From NCBI GenBank assembly GCA_900552055.1, contig URYI01000105.1, positions 1 to 7,201 of the forward strand: 7,201 nt of DNA, read 5' to 3'. This document shows, one piece after another, positions 1-5,616 of the stretch; position 1 is the stretch's first letter; every line of letters starts with the position of its first letter. The notes under the pieces were generated by a model. It was not told the DNA's origin, searched no databases, and saw only the letters and a program-made list of their open reading frames with translations. This DNA is from an uncultured Eubacteriales bacterium (GTDB lineage: Bacteria; Bacillota; Clostridia; Christensenellales; QALW01). The translations under genes were made by a program, and so were the position numbers.

Positions 1-24
1 ACAGCGGCCGTTTGGGTGCCCTGC

Positions 25-131
25 AAGGCGCTTGAACGACGTGTACTGGACGTACCCGGAGTGAAAAGCAACACAGCAGGACACGGAAACGGCCCTGTCC
101 TGACCGTATACGCCCTTGTCAATTTAGGGTA
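25..131 (+). repeat. Dispersed ~105-nt repeat, copy 1
   Basis: This stretch recurs in the same orientation at 5955-6055. The best block, 35-83, aligns to 5966-6013 with six mismatches and a one-base length difference (TG at 62-63 against C at 5993). A second anchor, CTGACCG at 100-106, matches 6027-6033, and both copies end in AGGGTA. Copy 1 can fold: CAGGACA (77-83) pairs perfectly with TGTCCTG (96-102). Frame 1 is open from the left edge to TAG at 130-132, but the one-base indel in copy 2 breaks that frame, so I read this as a non-coding intergenic repeat. Its family is not identified. Confidence 0.7.
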
Positions 132-180
132 GGAATTTACAGTACAAATCTTCTGCCTGCTGCTGCGGTATAAGACAAAA

Positions 181-228
181 CCACTCGAAGAAGAACCAAA
201 GAATTCTTTTTCGAGCGGCTTTTTATTT
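181..228 (+). terminator. Rho-independent terminator
   Basis: CTCGAAGAAGAA (184-195) pairs with TTCTTTTTCGAG (204-215) over 12 bp including one G-U pair, with a loop of eight bases. It is followed by CGGC and a T-rich tract (TTTTTATTTT). It would end a transcript coming from the left of the window, presumably from a gene outside view. Confidence 0.75.
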
Positions 229-236
229 TGCGAAGT

Positions 237-414
237 TTCAAACCTTCGGTTTGAAGTGAAGCCGTAATAAATTACAGTGAAGTATTTTTTAGATATGAAG
301 CTAAGTTTGCCGCAAGGCCATTGCGCAACACACTTCGCTGCAAAGCAGCTTCACTGCCGCAAGGTAACTTGACTTGCCCATCAGGGCAAGCACCGTTTGG
401 GCACAGCATGGTGC
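237..414 (+). repeat. Cluster of mini-hairpins with CTTCAC-like spacers
   Basis: At least five very short stem-loops lie in about 180 bases. They are TTCAAACC-ttc-GGTTTGAA (237-255), GCC-gcaa-GGC (309-318), GCTGC-aaa-GCAGC (337-349), TGCC-gcaa-GGTA (355-366, one G-U) and CTTGCCC-atca-GGGCAAG (373-390). A weaker GCAC-agcatg-GTGC follows at 401-414. Spacers resemble one another: GTGAAG after the first (the complement of CTTCAC), CTTCAC at 349-354 and ACTTGAC at 367-373. Two hairpins have a GCAA (GNRA-type) loop. The pattern looks like an intergenic repeat cluster rather than a gene. The reading frame open at 321-536 spans it and has no ribosome binding site or recognisable product. Confidence 0.6.
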
Positions 415-573
415 ATTATATAAAACACTGCCTTATGCGGCTGTGCCGATGGATGCCGCCCGGTTGTTTTTCTGCAGCCTTTAAAGGGAAAAAGCTTAGC
501 TTGTTTTTGAACCTTTTTATAAGGAAGTTATTTTGAGGCTTGAATACTGCTGTGCTTTTGCCCGACAGCTGAT
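415..573. other. Intergenic stretch, nothing recognised
   Basis: Between the mini-hairpin cluster and the weak terminator downstream of the GH4 gene I see no ribosome binding site, RNA gene or protein family. An imperfect GCGGC/GCCGC pairing occurs around 438-462, but it is short and lacks a T-run. Confidence 0.4.
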
Positions 574-604
574 AAAAAACAAGCGTTTATGAGGCTTTAT
601 TTTT
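574..604. terminator. Weak bidirectional terminator after the GH4 gene
   Basis: An A-run (574-579) plus AAGC (581-584) can pair with GCTT (594-597) plus TATTTTT (598-604): four pairs, a two-base mismatch, then A-T pairs. Read on the minus strand it places a hairpin and a T-run 15 to 45 bases past the GH4 stop codon. The stem is weak, so the assignment leans on its position. Confidence 0.4.
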
Positions 605-618
605 GGGATCCCGCATTA

Positions 619-2010
619 TTAACTGTTAAAATAGGAAGTAAGGTATCCGCGGGTGTTTTCTACCATTTCAAGGAACAGACGCTGCGCATCTTCACGGCGG
701 CAGGTGACAAGCGGATCATAGCAAAAGATGTCGCATATCTGCTTGATGTCGCGTGCGGCGATTGCGCTGTTTAGACTTTCCTGTTCGGCGCAGATGCGTG
801 CGATAAGCGGATACAGCTTAACGGGTACTTCCCCTGAGTGAACCGGTGTAACGCTGCCTGCCCGGAAAAGAGCATTAGTTTCTACTATAGCGCCCAGCGG
901 CAGGTTGGGTATTTGACCCATATTAGGGATATTAATATTGGAAACAAGCTCGCCAAGGCCCAGAAGGGCCTGCATCTGGTTAATGCCCTCTTCTCCTGTG
1001 GCAGAAATACACGCTTTCCTTTCGCCCCTTATAAGTTCCCTGCTCTTTTGCAGCCTGTTTTCCAGGTCCTGCCTGCGGCTGGCTACGGTAGTCAGATAAA
1101 ATCCCCATTTTTCAACGCTTTGAGGACTTTCCAGGTACCATTTGCCATTACAGAATTCTGCCAGGTGCCTGTCTCCCGCTGCTGCAATGCTGCCGTATTT
1201 TAAAAACAAATCCATTTTCACGCGGTTTGAACTGGCGAATGGATTGGGACTGCCTTGGTTGTGAGTATCCGCATAACCGTCTAAAGCGTGCAGGCTGCAA
1301 AATTCCTTATAAACCGGGAACAGGTCGATGTTTTTATACTGAGCCTTTGTAAGCCAGGTAAAGTGGTTTACGCCTATTGGATTAACTTTTATTTCCTTTC
1401 GTGCTACGCCCGATATACCAAGTATGTTTTCAAGCACCTGCGCCAGAAAATACTGAGTTCCGAAGACCTCGTGACAGCAGCCGAACGCTTTGATTTGCGG
1501 GAAAATCCGGTATAGGGTTTTTATGCAGAGAGTCATTGGATTTGTATAGCTTATGACCCATGCGTCAGGGCAGTAAGCTTTTATATTAAGGGCAATTTCC
1601 TCATACATTGGAACAGCGCGCATTGCTCGGAGAATTCCTGCCGGACCCGTACTGTCCCCTACCGATTGGTAAATGCCGTACTTTTCAGGCGTGTGGACGT
1701 CAGATTCCATTTCATCAAAAGTACCGGGAAGTATGGAAATAATGACGAAATCGGCGCTCTGCATTGCCTCCTGAGCGGTTCTGACCGCATGATAGCTCCA
1801 TACGGATTTTGCACCCTCGCATTGGTTGAACATATTTCCTATAATTTCATTATCCTGAGCTGCGTTAAAATCAATGTCATAGAGGAACACCTCTCCCGAC
1901 ATATTTTCACAGGAAACCAAATCGCTCATAAGTCCCCACGCCCAGCCTCTTGAGCCGCCGCCTATATAGGCGATTTTTATATTTTCCGCTTTGTTCTGAC
2001 TGTAAACCAT
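619..2010 (-). CDS. lplD: GH4 family alpha-galacturonidase (LplD-like)
   Basis: This 463-residue protein is a complete NAD(H)- and divalent-metal-dependent glycosidase of family GH4. The N-terminal Rossmann motif GGGSRGW is at residues 17-23. YTNPM (155-159), CHEV (179-182) and GVNHFTW (213-219) follow. By family analogy Cys179 and His216 should bind Mn2+. The exact CHEV motif is established as the signature of alpha-galacturonidases such as Bacillus subtilis LplD, and distinguishes them from GH4 alpha-galactosidases and phospho-glucosidases. The predicted role is cytoplasmic release of galacturonic acid from pectin-derived di- or oligosaccharides. There is no signal peptide, as expected for an NAD-dependent enzyme. 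The start is supported by AGGAGGG (complement of 2018-2024) seven bases upstream; the stop is TAA. The gene stands alone on its strand and diverges from the AraC regulator. No transporter or uronate pathway gene is in the window. The GH4 call is very secure; substrate rests on the motif. Confidence 0.92.
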   Translation of the reverse strand: MVYSQNKAENIKIAYIGGGSRGWAWGLMSDLVSCENMSGEVFLYDIDFNAAQDNEIIGNMFNQCEGAKSVWSYHAVRTAQEAMQSADFVIISILPGTFDEMESDVHTPEKYGIYQSVGDSTGPAGILRAMRAVPMYEEIALNIKAYCPDAWVISYTNPMTLCIKTLYRIFPQIKAFGCCHEVFGTQYFLAQVLENILGISGVARKEIKVNPIGVNHFTWLTKAQYKNIDLFPVYKEFCSLHALDGYADTHNQGSPNPFASSNRVKMDLFLKYGSIAAAGDRHLAEFCNGKWYLESPQSVEKWGFYLTTVASRRQDLENRLQKSRELIRGERKACISATGEEGINQMQALLGLGELVSNINIPNMGQIPNLPLGAIVETNALFRAGSVTPVHSGEVPVKLYPLIARICAEQESLNSAIAARDIKQICDIFCYDPLVTCRREDAQRLFLEMVENTRGYLTSYFNS

Positions 2011-2017
2011 AATTGTT

Positions 2018-2024
2018 CCCTCCT
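2018..2024 (-). promoter_or_regulatory. Ribosome binding site of the GH4 gene
   Basis: The minus strand reads AGGAGGG, seven bases before the ATG. It is a near-perfect Shine-Dalgarno sequence and fixes the start codon. Confidence 0.85.
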
Positions 2025-2039
2025 AATTTTTTATAAAGC

Positions 2040-2052
2040 TGTTCCGGTAACA
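2040..2052 (-). promoter_or_regulatory. Candidate operator TGTT-N5-AACA
   Basis: An inverted repeat (minus strand TGTTACCGGAACA) lies between the putative -10 box and the ribosome binding site of the GH4 gene, about where transcription should begin. It resembles a catabolite-repression (cre-like) site but is one base shorter than the usual consensus. Position and symmetry suggest a repressor site; the protein that binds is unknown. Confidence 0.3.
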
Positions 2053-2061
2053 TCTGATTTG

Positions 2062-2067
2062 ATTATA
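2062..2067 (-). promoter_or_regulatory. Putative -10 box for the GH4 gene
   Basis: The minus strand has a perfect TATAAT about 50 bases upstream of the start codon. I find no good -35 box at 16 to 18 bases, which would fit a promoter that needs an activator such as the adjacent AraC-type protein. Confidence 0.45.
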
Positions 2068-2150
2068 GAATGAAGTGTTTATTTTAATATAGAATTGCTG
2101 CGGAGCCGGGATGTAATTTTATTTTATATTTTTTTATAAAGAAAGTCTTT

Positions 2151-2191
2151 CAGTATATTGACTGGAAATAAAAAATGTTGCAATATATTGA
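2151..2191 (+). promoter_or_regulatory. Candidate AraC-type operator: direct repeats 30 bp apart
   Basis: CAGTATATTGA (2151-2161) and CAATATATTGA (2181-2191) differ at one base of eleven and start exactly 30 bp apart, about three helical turns, so they face the same side of the DNA. The second copy contains the perfect palindrome CAATATATTG. They lie between the divergent genes, just upstream of the regulator's promoter. AraC-family dimers commonly bind direct repeats, though usually at about 21-bp spacing. AT-richness makes chance similarity possible. Confidence 0.4.
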
Positions 2192-2199
2192 TATGTTTA

Positions 2200-2229
2200 T
2201 TGATTACCCGGCATTGTCCCTTATATAAT
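2200..2229 (+). promoter_or_regulatory. Putative sigma-A promoter of the AraC-family gene
   Basis: TTGATT (2200-2205) and TATAAT (2224-2229) are 18 bases apart. A second TATAAT lies at 2232-2237 but has no -35 partner at a normal distance. The leader would be about 40 bases. Confidence 0.6.
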
Positions 2230-2261
2230 AGTATAATAGCGCCGGACGTTTGATATTGAGA

Positions 2262-2269
2262 GGAGGAGG
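2262..2269 (+). promoter_or_regulatory. Ribosome binding site of the AraC-family gene
   Basis: The purine run GAGGAGGAGG just before the ATG at 2275 is a very strong Shine-Dalgarno sequence, and no better in-frame start exists. Confidence 0.85.
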
Positions 2270-2274
2270 CTTAA

Positions 2275-3075
2275 ATGATTTCAAAGCATGAAAACTCTGA
2301 TTGCTTTATAGAGGCCGGTACGGGTAATTCTCCCATGCCTTATATGCATTTTCATTCGCATTATGAGATATATTTTTTAGAGGCGGGCGCGCGGGGATTT
2401 TTTGTGGGAGATAAAATTTTTGCCACATCTGTAGGGAGCTTTGTGCTCATACCGCCCAAAACCCTGCATCGCACAGGCGGCGAATTTAATTATTCGCGCA
2501 CTTTAATGGGCTTCAGCGAGGAATTTCTTTTGGAAACATATAAGAAAGAAGCGCTGCCCGCTTTGCTGAAGTGCTTTGAGGGTTATTTTATAACCCCACC
2601 GGATTCAAAATTTCCTCATTTCAGAACTGTTTTAAAGAACATGGCCCAGTGCAGGAGCCGTTTGGATTTTTCAATCTGGATGGGCGTTTTGTTAACAGAA
2701 TTATCTAAATGCGAGCTGGGCGGCAATGACGGAGATGCCGGCAAAGGGCATCTTAATCAGATAGTAGGATATATTAACAATAATTTTCCCAATATAAGAT
2801 CCATAGATGAAATAGCCAAGCATTTTTATATATCTAAATCTTATCTTTGCAGAAAATTTAAAAAAAGCATGAAAGTATCCCTGATTGAATATCTTAATAG
2901 CGTAAAAATAAAAAACGCCTGTTTTCTTATTGAATCCTCTGATAAAAAAATGATTCAAATTGCTCATCTGTGCGGGTTTAATTCTTCCGCCTATTTCAGT
3001 AATGTTTTTAAAAAGGTGCTGGGGAAAACCCCGCGGGATTATAAGAAAGAAAGTCATCTCCCGCACGGAGTTTAA
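2275..3075 (+). CDS. AraC family transcriptional regulator with cupin sensor domain
   Basis: This 266-residue DNA-binding regulator has the usual two-part build. Residues about 20-100 form a cupin-like ligand domain, with HFHSHYEIYF at 25-34 and the turn IPPKTLHR near 59-66. A linker follows, and the C-terminal double helix-turn-helix domain spans about 160-258. The first recognition unit is around 178-199 (IDEIAKHFYISKSYLCRKFKK). The second carries the family signature GFNSSAYFSNVFKK...TPRDYK at 234-257. Length is typical for the family. The start has a strong ribosome binding site and the stop is TAA. It diverges from the GH4 gene across 264 bases, the classic arrangement for a local activator, so galacturonide or a related sugar is the likely signal (inference). 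The 3' half is noticeably A-rich compared with the next gene. The family call is secure; ligand and targets are not. Confidence 0.9.
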   Translation: MISKHENSDCFIEAGTGNSPMPYMHFHSHYEIYFLEAGARGFFVGDKIFATSVGSFVLIPPKTLHRTGGEFNYSRTLMGFSEEFLLETYKKEALPALLKCFEGYFITPPDSKFPHFRTVLKNMAQCRSRLDFSIWMGVLLTELSKCELGGNDGDAGKGHLNQIVGYINNNFPNIRSIDEIAKHFYISKSYLCRKFKKSMKVSLIEYLNSVKIKNACFLIESSDKKMIQIAHLCGFNSSAYFSNVFKKVLGKTPRDYKKESHLPHGV

Positions 3076-3126
3076 ATAGGAGCTAATCCTCTGAAACACA
3101 GATTTTACTTAGTAATTATAAGTAAT

Positions 3127-3177
3127 ATTGGCAAAATCAGTTTAAATATATTTTATATAAATGCTTGCAATTTTTTT
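3127..3177 (+). terminator. Possible weak terminator after the AraC-family gene
   Basis: ATTG-g-CAA (3127-3134) can pair with TTGCAAT (3165-3171), with one bulged G and an AT-rich, partly self-complementary interior, followed directly by a run of T. The loop is long and the stem weak. It overlaps the -35 box of the next promoter, so either reading could be right. Confidence 0.25.
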
Positions 3178-3193
3178 AAGTTAGGTGTATCAT
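3165..3193 (+). promoter_or_regulatory. Promoter of the beta-helix protein gene
   Basis: TTGCAA (3165-3170) and TATCAT (3188-3193) are separated by the optimal 17 bases. Transcription should start near 3200, giving a leader of about 144 bases. The gene therefore probably has its own control rather than depending on read-through from the regulator. Confidence 0.65.
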
Positions 3194-3201
3194 TTTAGAG
3201 C

Positions 3202-3316
3202 AAGAAGGTTCTGTTTTAATTCATTAATTAAAGTTTGGGCGGACAAGCCCTGGCACTTTGATTTTGGATTGCAGGAAGATTGTATTTTGAAGACGGCTTC
3301 CTTCTTTAAGTCTTCA
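3202..3316 (+). promoter_or_regulatory. Structured 5' leader with competing pairings
   Basis: Seven bases TGAAGAC (3288-3294) pair perfectly with GTCTTCA (3310-3316) just upstream of the ribosome binding site. The 15-base pyrimidine-rich loop (3295-3309) has two alternative partners: AAGAAGG at 3202-3208, near the predicted transcript 5' end, complements CCTTCTT at 3300-3306; AGGAAG at 3273-3278 complements CTTCCT at 3297-3302. GGGC (3237-3240) also pairs with GCCC (3247-3250). It does not match any riboswitch class I recognise. Confidence 0.35.
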
Positions 3317-3329
3317 GGAAAAACGAAAG

Positions 3330-3336
3330 AGAGAGG
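3330..3336 (+). promoter_or_regulatory. Ribosome binding site deciding the 3344 start
   Basis: AGAGAGG is placed seven bases before ATG 3344. Neither GTG 3398 nor ATG 3416, the next in-frame candidates after the TAG, has a comparable site. This is the main evidence that translation is meant to begin upstream of the in-frame stop. Confidence 0.7.
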
Positions 3337-3343
3337 TTTTATT

Positions 3344-5221
3344 ATGGACGTGTGCAAAAGGAAAAGGAACGGCAAGTAGCTGATTGCTGTTCTGGCGGTG
3401 GCCGTAGTGGCTATCATGGTTCCGACCATTGTTTTTGCCCAGGGAACGGATGATTCCTCCGAATCGGGTATTGTTACCGAGATTTACGGTTCGGCGAACG
3501 GCTGGGACAATAATGCGGCTTGGGTCGGATTTGCTTTGAATGAGACGCTGGATTTATCCGATGAGGATGCCGATGTAAAAATCAGCTATGAGTACATTGA
3601 AGACGGCGAGATTAAGACTGTAACTTCTACCAGCACCGGCAGTGTTTATCAGAAGAACAAGCTTTGGGACGGATATCTTACCGATATAAACAATGTAAAG
3701 TATTCCGCTCTGGACGAGAATAAGGTGCTGCCTGCCGATACCATTATCCAGTCCAATCTGTCCCCTTCATCCAAGGCAGGCCTGGACGTAACCGCCAAGA
3801 TTCAGAGCGGAGACGTAACCCAGGTCCGCACGGTTGTGGAAGTAACTGACGCGGACGGCGTTACAACAGTTGCAAAATCCAACTGGGTCACTTACAGCAC
3901 TGATTTAGATTATTCCGCACCTAAGGGGATAAGCAAGGAAGTTGTGGTCGCTTATGAAGAGGCTAACCCCGGCATCCGTTTTGACGCGGCTGCGGTTATA
4001 GGAGAGCGTGAGTTTGTAACCTTTGCGGATGCGCTTGAGGCCGCTCAGGAAAATGATACCATTCTTTTAAAGAACGGCACCCATAACGGAAATGTTACTA
4101 TAGACAAGAGCATTAAGATCCAGGGTGAATCCAAAGAAGGCACCATTATAGTGGGTACCGAAACTTCAGGCAACATTATAGCGGCGACAGCAAATATTGA
4201 ATTGGAGAATCTGACTATTGACGGCAAAAAGTTTAACCTGACGCCCAAGCATATACAGGGTCATGGCATTTATGCCGAAAAAGGCTTAAAGGTCAATAAT
4301 GTGGATGTAGTTAATATCGGATGCAGTGCGGAGCTGCCCCTTTGCGGCTGCCAGACAGGTATAGGCATTTATGTAAATAATCCTGCCGGCAATCCCAATT
4401 CCGAGGACGTTTTTATCCAGAACGTAAACATTTCCAATTTCCAGAAGGGCGCCATTGTTGTTAAGACTACAGGGGATGTTTTAATTGAGAACGCTGTTAT
4501 TACCGGCGCCGGCGACACTGATAAAACTGCGCAGAACGGTATCCAGATTAACGACACTCAGAATGCGGTTATCAATAACGCCCAAATTACCGGCATTAAC
4601 TATACTGAAAATGTAAACGCCTGCGGCGTGCTGCTGGTAAACGGCGCTAAAGCCGAGGTAAATGACTGCACCTTTGAAAATGTAAAAGAGAACGTAAGCT
4701 GCTATGACGATGAGGCGGCTGCGACTGTCAAGGAAGGGGATACCGTTACGGTTATCACCACTGCGCATCAGGCTGTTATGACCCCGGCTGAGGAAGCTAC
4801 CTGTACTGGAAGCGGCAATTACGCTTACTGGTACTGCGCTGACTGCGATACTTATTTCAGCGATGAAGCTCTGACTCAGGAGACCACTCCTGAAGAGATG
4901 GTTATAGCCCCTAAGGGCCACGGCGCAACCGAAGTAGTAAACGCTAAGGAAGCCACCTGCACTCAGGAAGGCTATACGGGAGATACAATCTGCTCAGTTT
5001 GCAAAACTGTGCTTGAGGAGGGCGAAGTCATTCCCAAGACAGAGCATAATTTTGTAAACGGTGTATGCACTGCCTGCGGAACTGAAGAGGGCGGAACTGT
5101 CGTACCGCCTCAGGAGGAAGGAGACTTCTCTACTGCGCTGTTGGCTGTAATAGCCGTTGTACTGCTGGGCGGAGCTGTTGCCGTAGCAGTTTATGCTAAA
5201 AAGGCTAAGGCCGGCAGGTAA
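3344..5221 (+). CDS. Exported, membrane-anchored beta-helix protein with CxxC repeats; in-frame TAG at codon 12
   Basis: Numbering counts the TAG as codon 12 of 625. Codons 1-11 (MDVCKRKRNGK) are a basic signal-peptide n-region. Codons 13-32 are a hydrophobic stretch ending PTIVFA, with likely cleavage before Gln33. Residues about 33-195 form an unassigned domain. Residues about 218-455 form a right-handed parallel beta-helix of the pectate-lyase/NosD type: repeated short strands such as VTIDKSIKIQG, IELENLTIDG, VNNVDVVNIG and VLIENAVITG, with Asn-rich turns. Residues about 484-583 hold cysteine repeats (EATC...CADC, EATC...CSVC, VCTAC). A membrane helix at about 596-618 ends in KKAKAGR, so the protein should sit outside the cell, tethered by its C-terminus. 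There is no LPxTG motif. Enzymatic activity cannot be assigned. The frame is otherwise intact and ends in tandem TAA TAG. Read conventionally the gene is broken at codon 12; translation could otherwise begin at GTG 3398, leaving a signal peptide with no basic n-region. Confidence 0.8.
3377..3379 (+). other. In-frame amber codon inside the signal peptide
   Basis: TAG lies in frame between the basic n-region and the hydrophobic core, 11 codons after a start with a good ribosome binding site and 18 bases before a possible GTG restart at 3398. No second lesion is seen in the following 600-odd codons. Possible explanations are a recent nonsense mutation, a base-call error, amber suppression or reassignment, or regulated restart. 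Confidence 0.85.
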
Positions 5222-5337
5222 TAGCTTTTTGACCGGGCGCGGCAGCTGAGCATTATGCTTATGTTGTTTGAATAATACGCGATTAAAAGCGGCAGGGAAG
5301 AAGTCCTGTGCTGATAAGGCAGTAAAATGCAGGAAAG

Positions 5338-5375
5338 ACGGTGTAATTCTAGCGGGTTACACCGTTTTCTTTTTA
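5338..5375 (+). terminator. Rho-independent terminator of the beta-helix gene
   Basis: ACGGTGTAA (5338-5346) pairs perfectly with TTACACCGT (5357-5365), with a ten-base loop and a T-rich tail (TTTCTTTTTAT). It sits 116 bases past the stop codon. I see no gene in the short gap between them. Confidence 0.85.
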
Positions 5376-5576
5376 TGCGGTAAGCTGTTTGAGAGGCTGT
5401 AATGGGCTGTGTATCTGTTCCCGCCCGCAGATGTCCCGGATGGATACCGCAAGTTTGAGAGGCTGTAATGCGCTGTGTATCTGTTCCGTCATCTTCCGAA
5501 TTTCCTGCTCGTCGGGCAGATTGACTAATCCCGCACCTTCGCCGATTTTTGAGCGAGCTTCTTTTTCAGACAGCAA
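5373..5576 (-). pseudogene. Possible remnant of a small unknown gene
   Basis: The minus strand is open for 67 codons to a TAA stop. The translation looks protein-like (KIGEGAGLVNLPDEQEIRK, then EQIHSALQPLK and EQIHSPLQPLK). The repeat is 22 residues long, matching the 66-bp direct repeat in frame. The only start is TTG 5576, which has no ribosome binding site and lies inside a long hairpin, so this is more likely a 3' fragment, a decayed gene or chance. I do not recognise the family. A faint similarity of the EIRKMTEQIHSALQPLK part to the N-terminal helix of nucleotidyltransferase-domain proteins is only an impression, and the catalytic GS motif is absent. Confidence 0.25.
5387..5487 (+). repeat. 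Two 35-bp direct repeats, 66-bp period
   Basis: The 35 bases at 5387-5421 recur at 5453-5487 with a single difference (G5405 against C5471). The 31 bases between them are unrelated to the repeat, and only two copies exist. The period is a multiple of three, so a duplication here would not have broken the minus-strand frame. Confidence 0.85.
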
Positions 5577-5616
5577 AAACCAGAAGAGAACCTTTAGAGG
5601 TCCTTTGCTGGTTTTT
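5575..5616. terminator. Long hairpin, probable bidirectional terminator
   Basis: AAAAACCAG (5575-5583) pairs perfectly with CTGGTTTTT (5608-5616). Inside, after single mismatches, AGAG (5585-5588) pairs with CTTT (5603-5606) including one G-U. The inner stem ACCT (5590-5593) pairs with AGGT (5598-5601) around a TTAG loop. A-run on one side and T-run on the other give a U-tail in either direction. No complete gene clearly ends here, so it may be a relic or part of a mobile or structured element. Confidence 0.55.

Noticed and set aside
1..132. Frame open from the left edge to a TAG stop, reading like a protein tail
   Set aside because: Most of it lies in the dispersed repeat, whose second copy has a one-base indel that breaks this frame.
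237..414. CRISPR array
   Set aside because: The hairpins differ in sequence and size, with no constant repeat and no spacers of regular length. The 66-bp repeat at 5387 has only two copies.
321..536. 71-codon frame on the plus strand
   Set aside because: It spans the mini-hairpin cluster, starts at a TTG without a ribosome binding site and has no recognisable product.
838..1953. Several plus-strand frames of 75 to 121 codons
   Set aside because: They are antisense to the secure GH4 gene, with no ribosome binding sites.
2701..3099. 132-codon minus-strand frame
   Set aside because: It lies opposite the DNA-binding domain of the AraC-type gene and has no family features.
3202..3316. Known riboswitch such as a c-di-GMP or cobalamin class
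   Set aside because: The conserved core sequences of these classes are not visible; only generic hairpins are.
3185..3379. 64-codon frame ending at the TAG
   Set aside because: Its upstream part covers the promoter -10 box and leader. Only its last 12 codons, from ATG 3344, are supported, as the start of the beta-helix gene.
4481..4921. 146-codon minus-strand frame
   Set aside because: It is a shadow opposite the beta-helix coding sequence.
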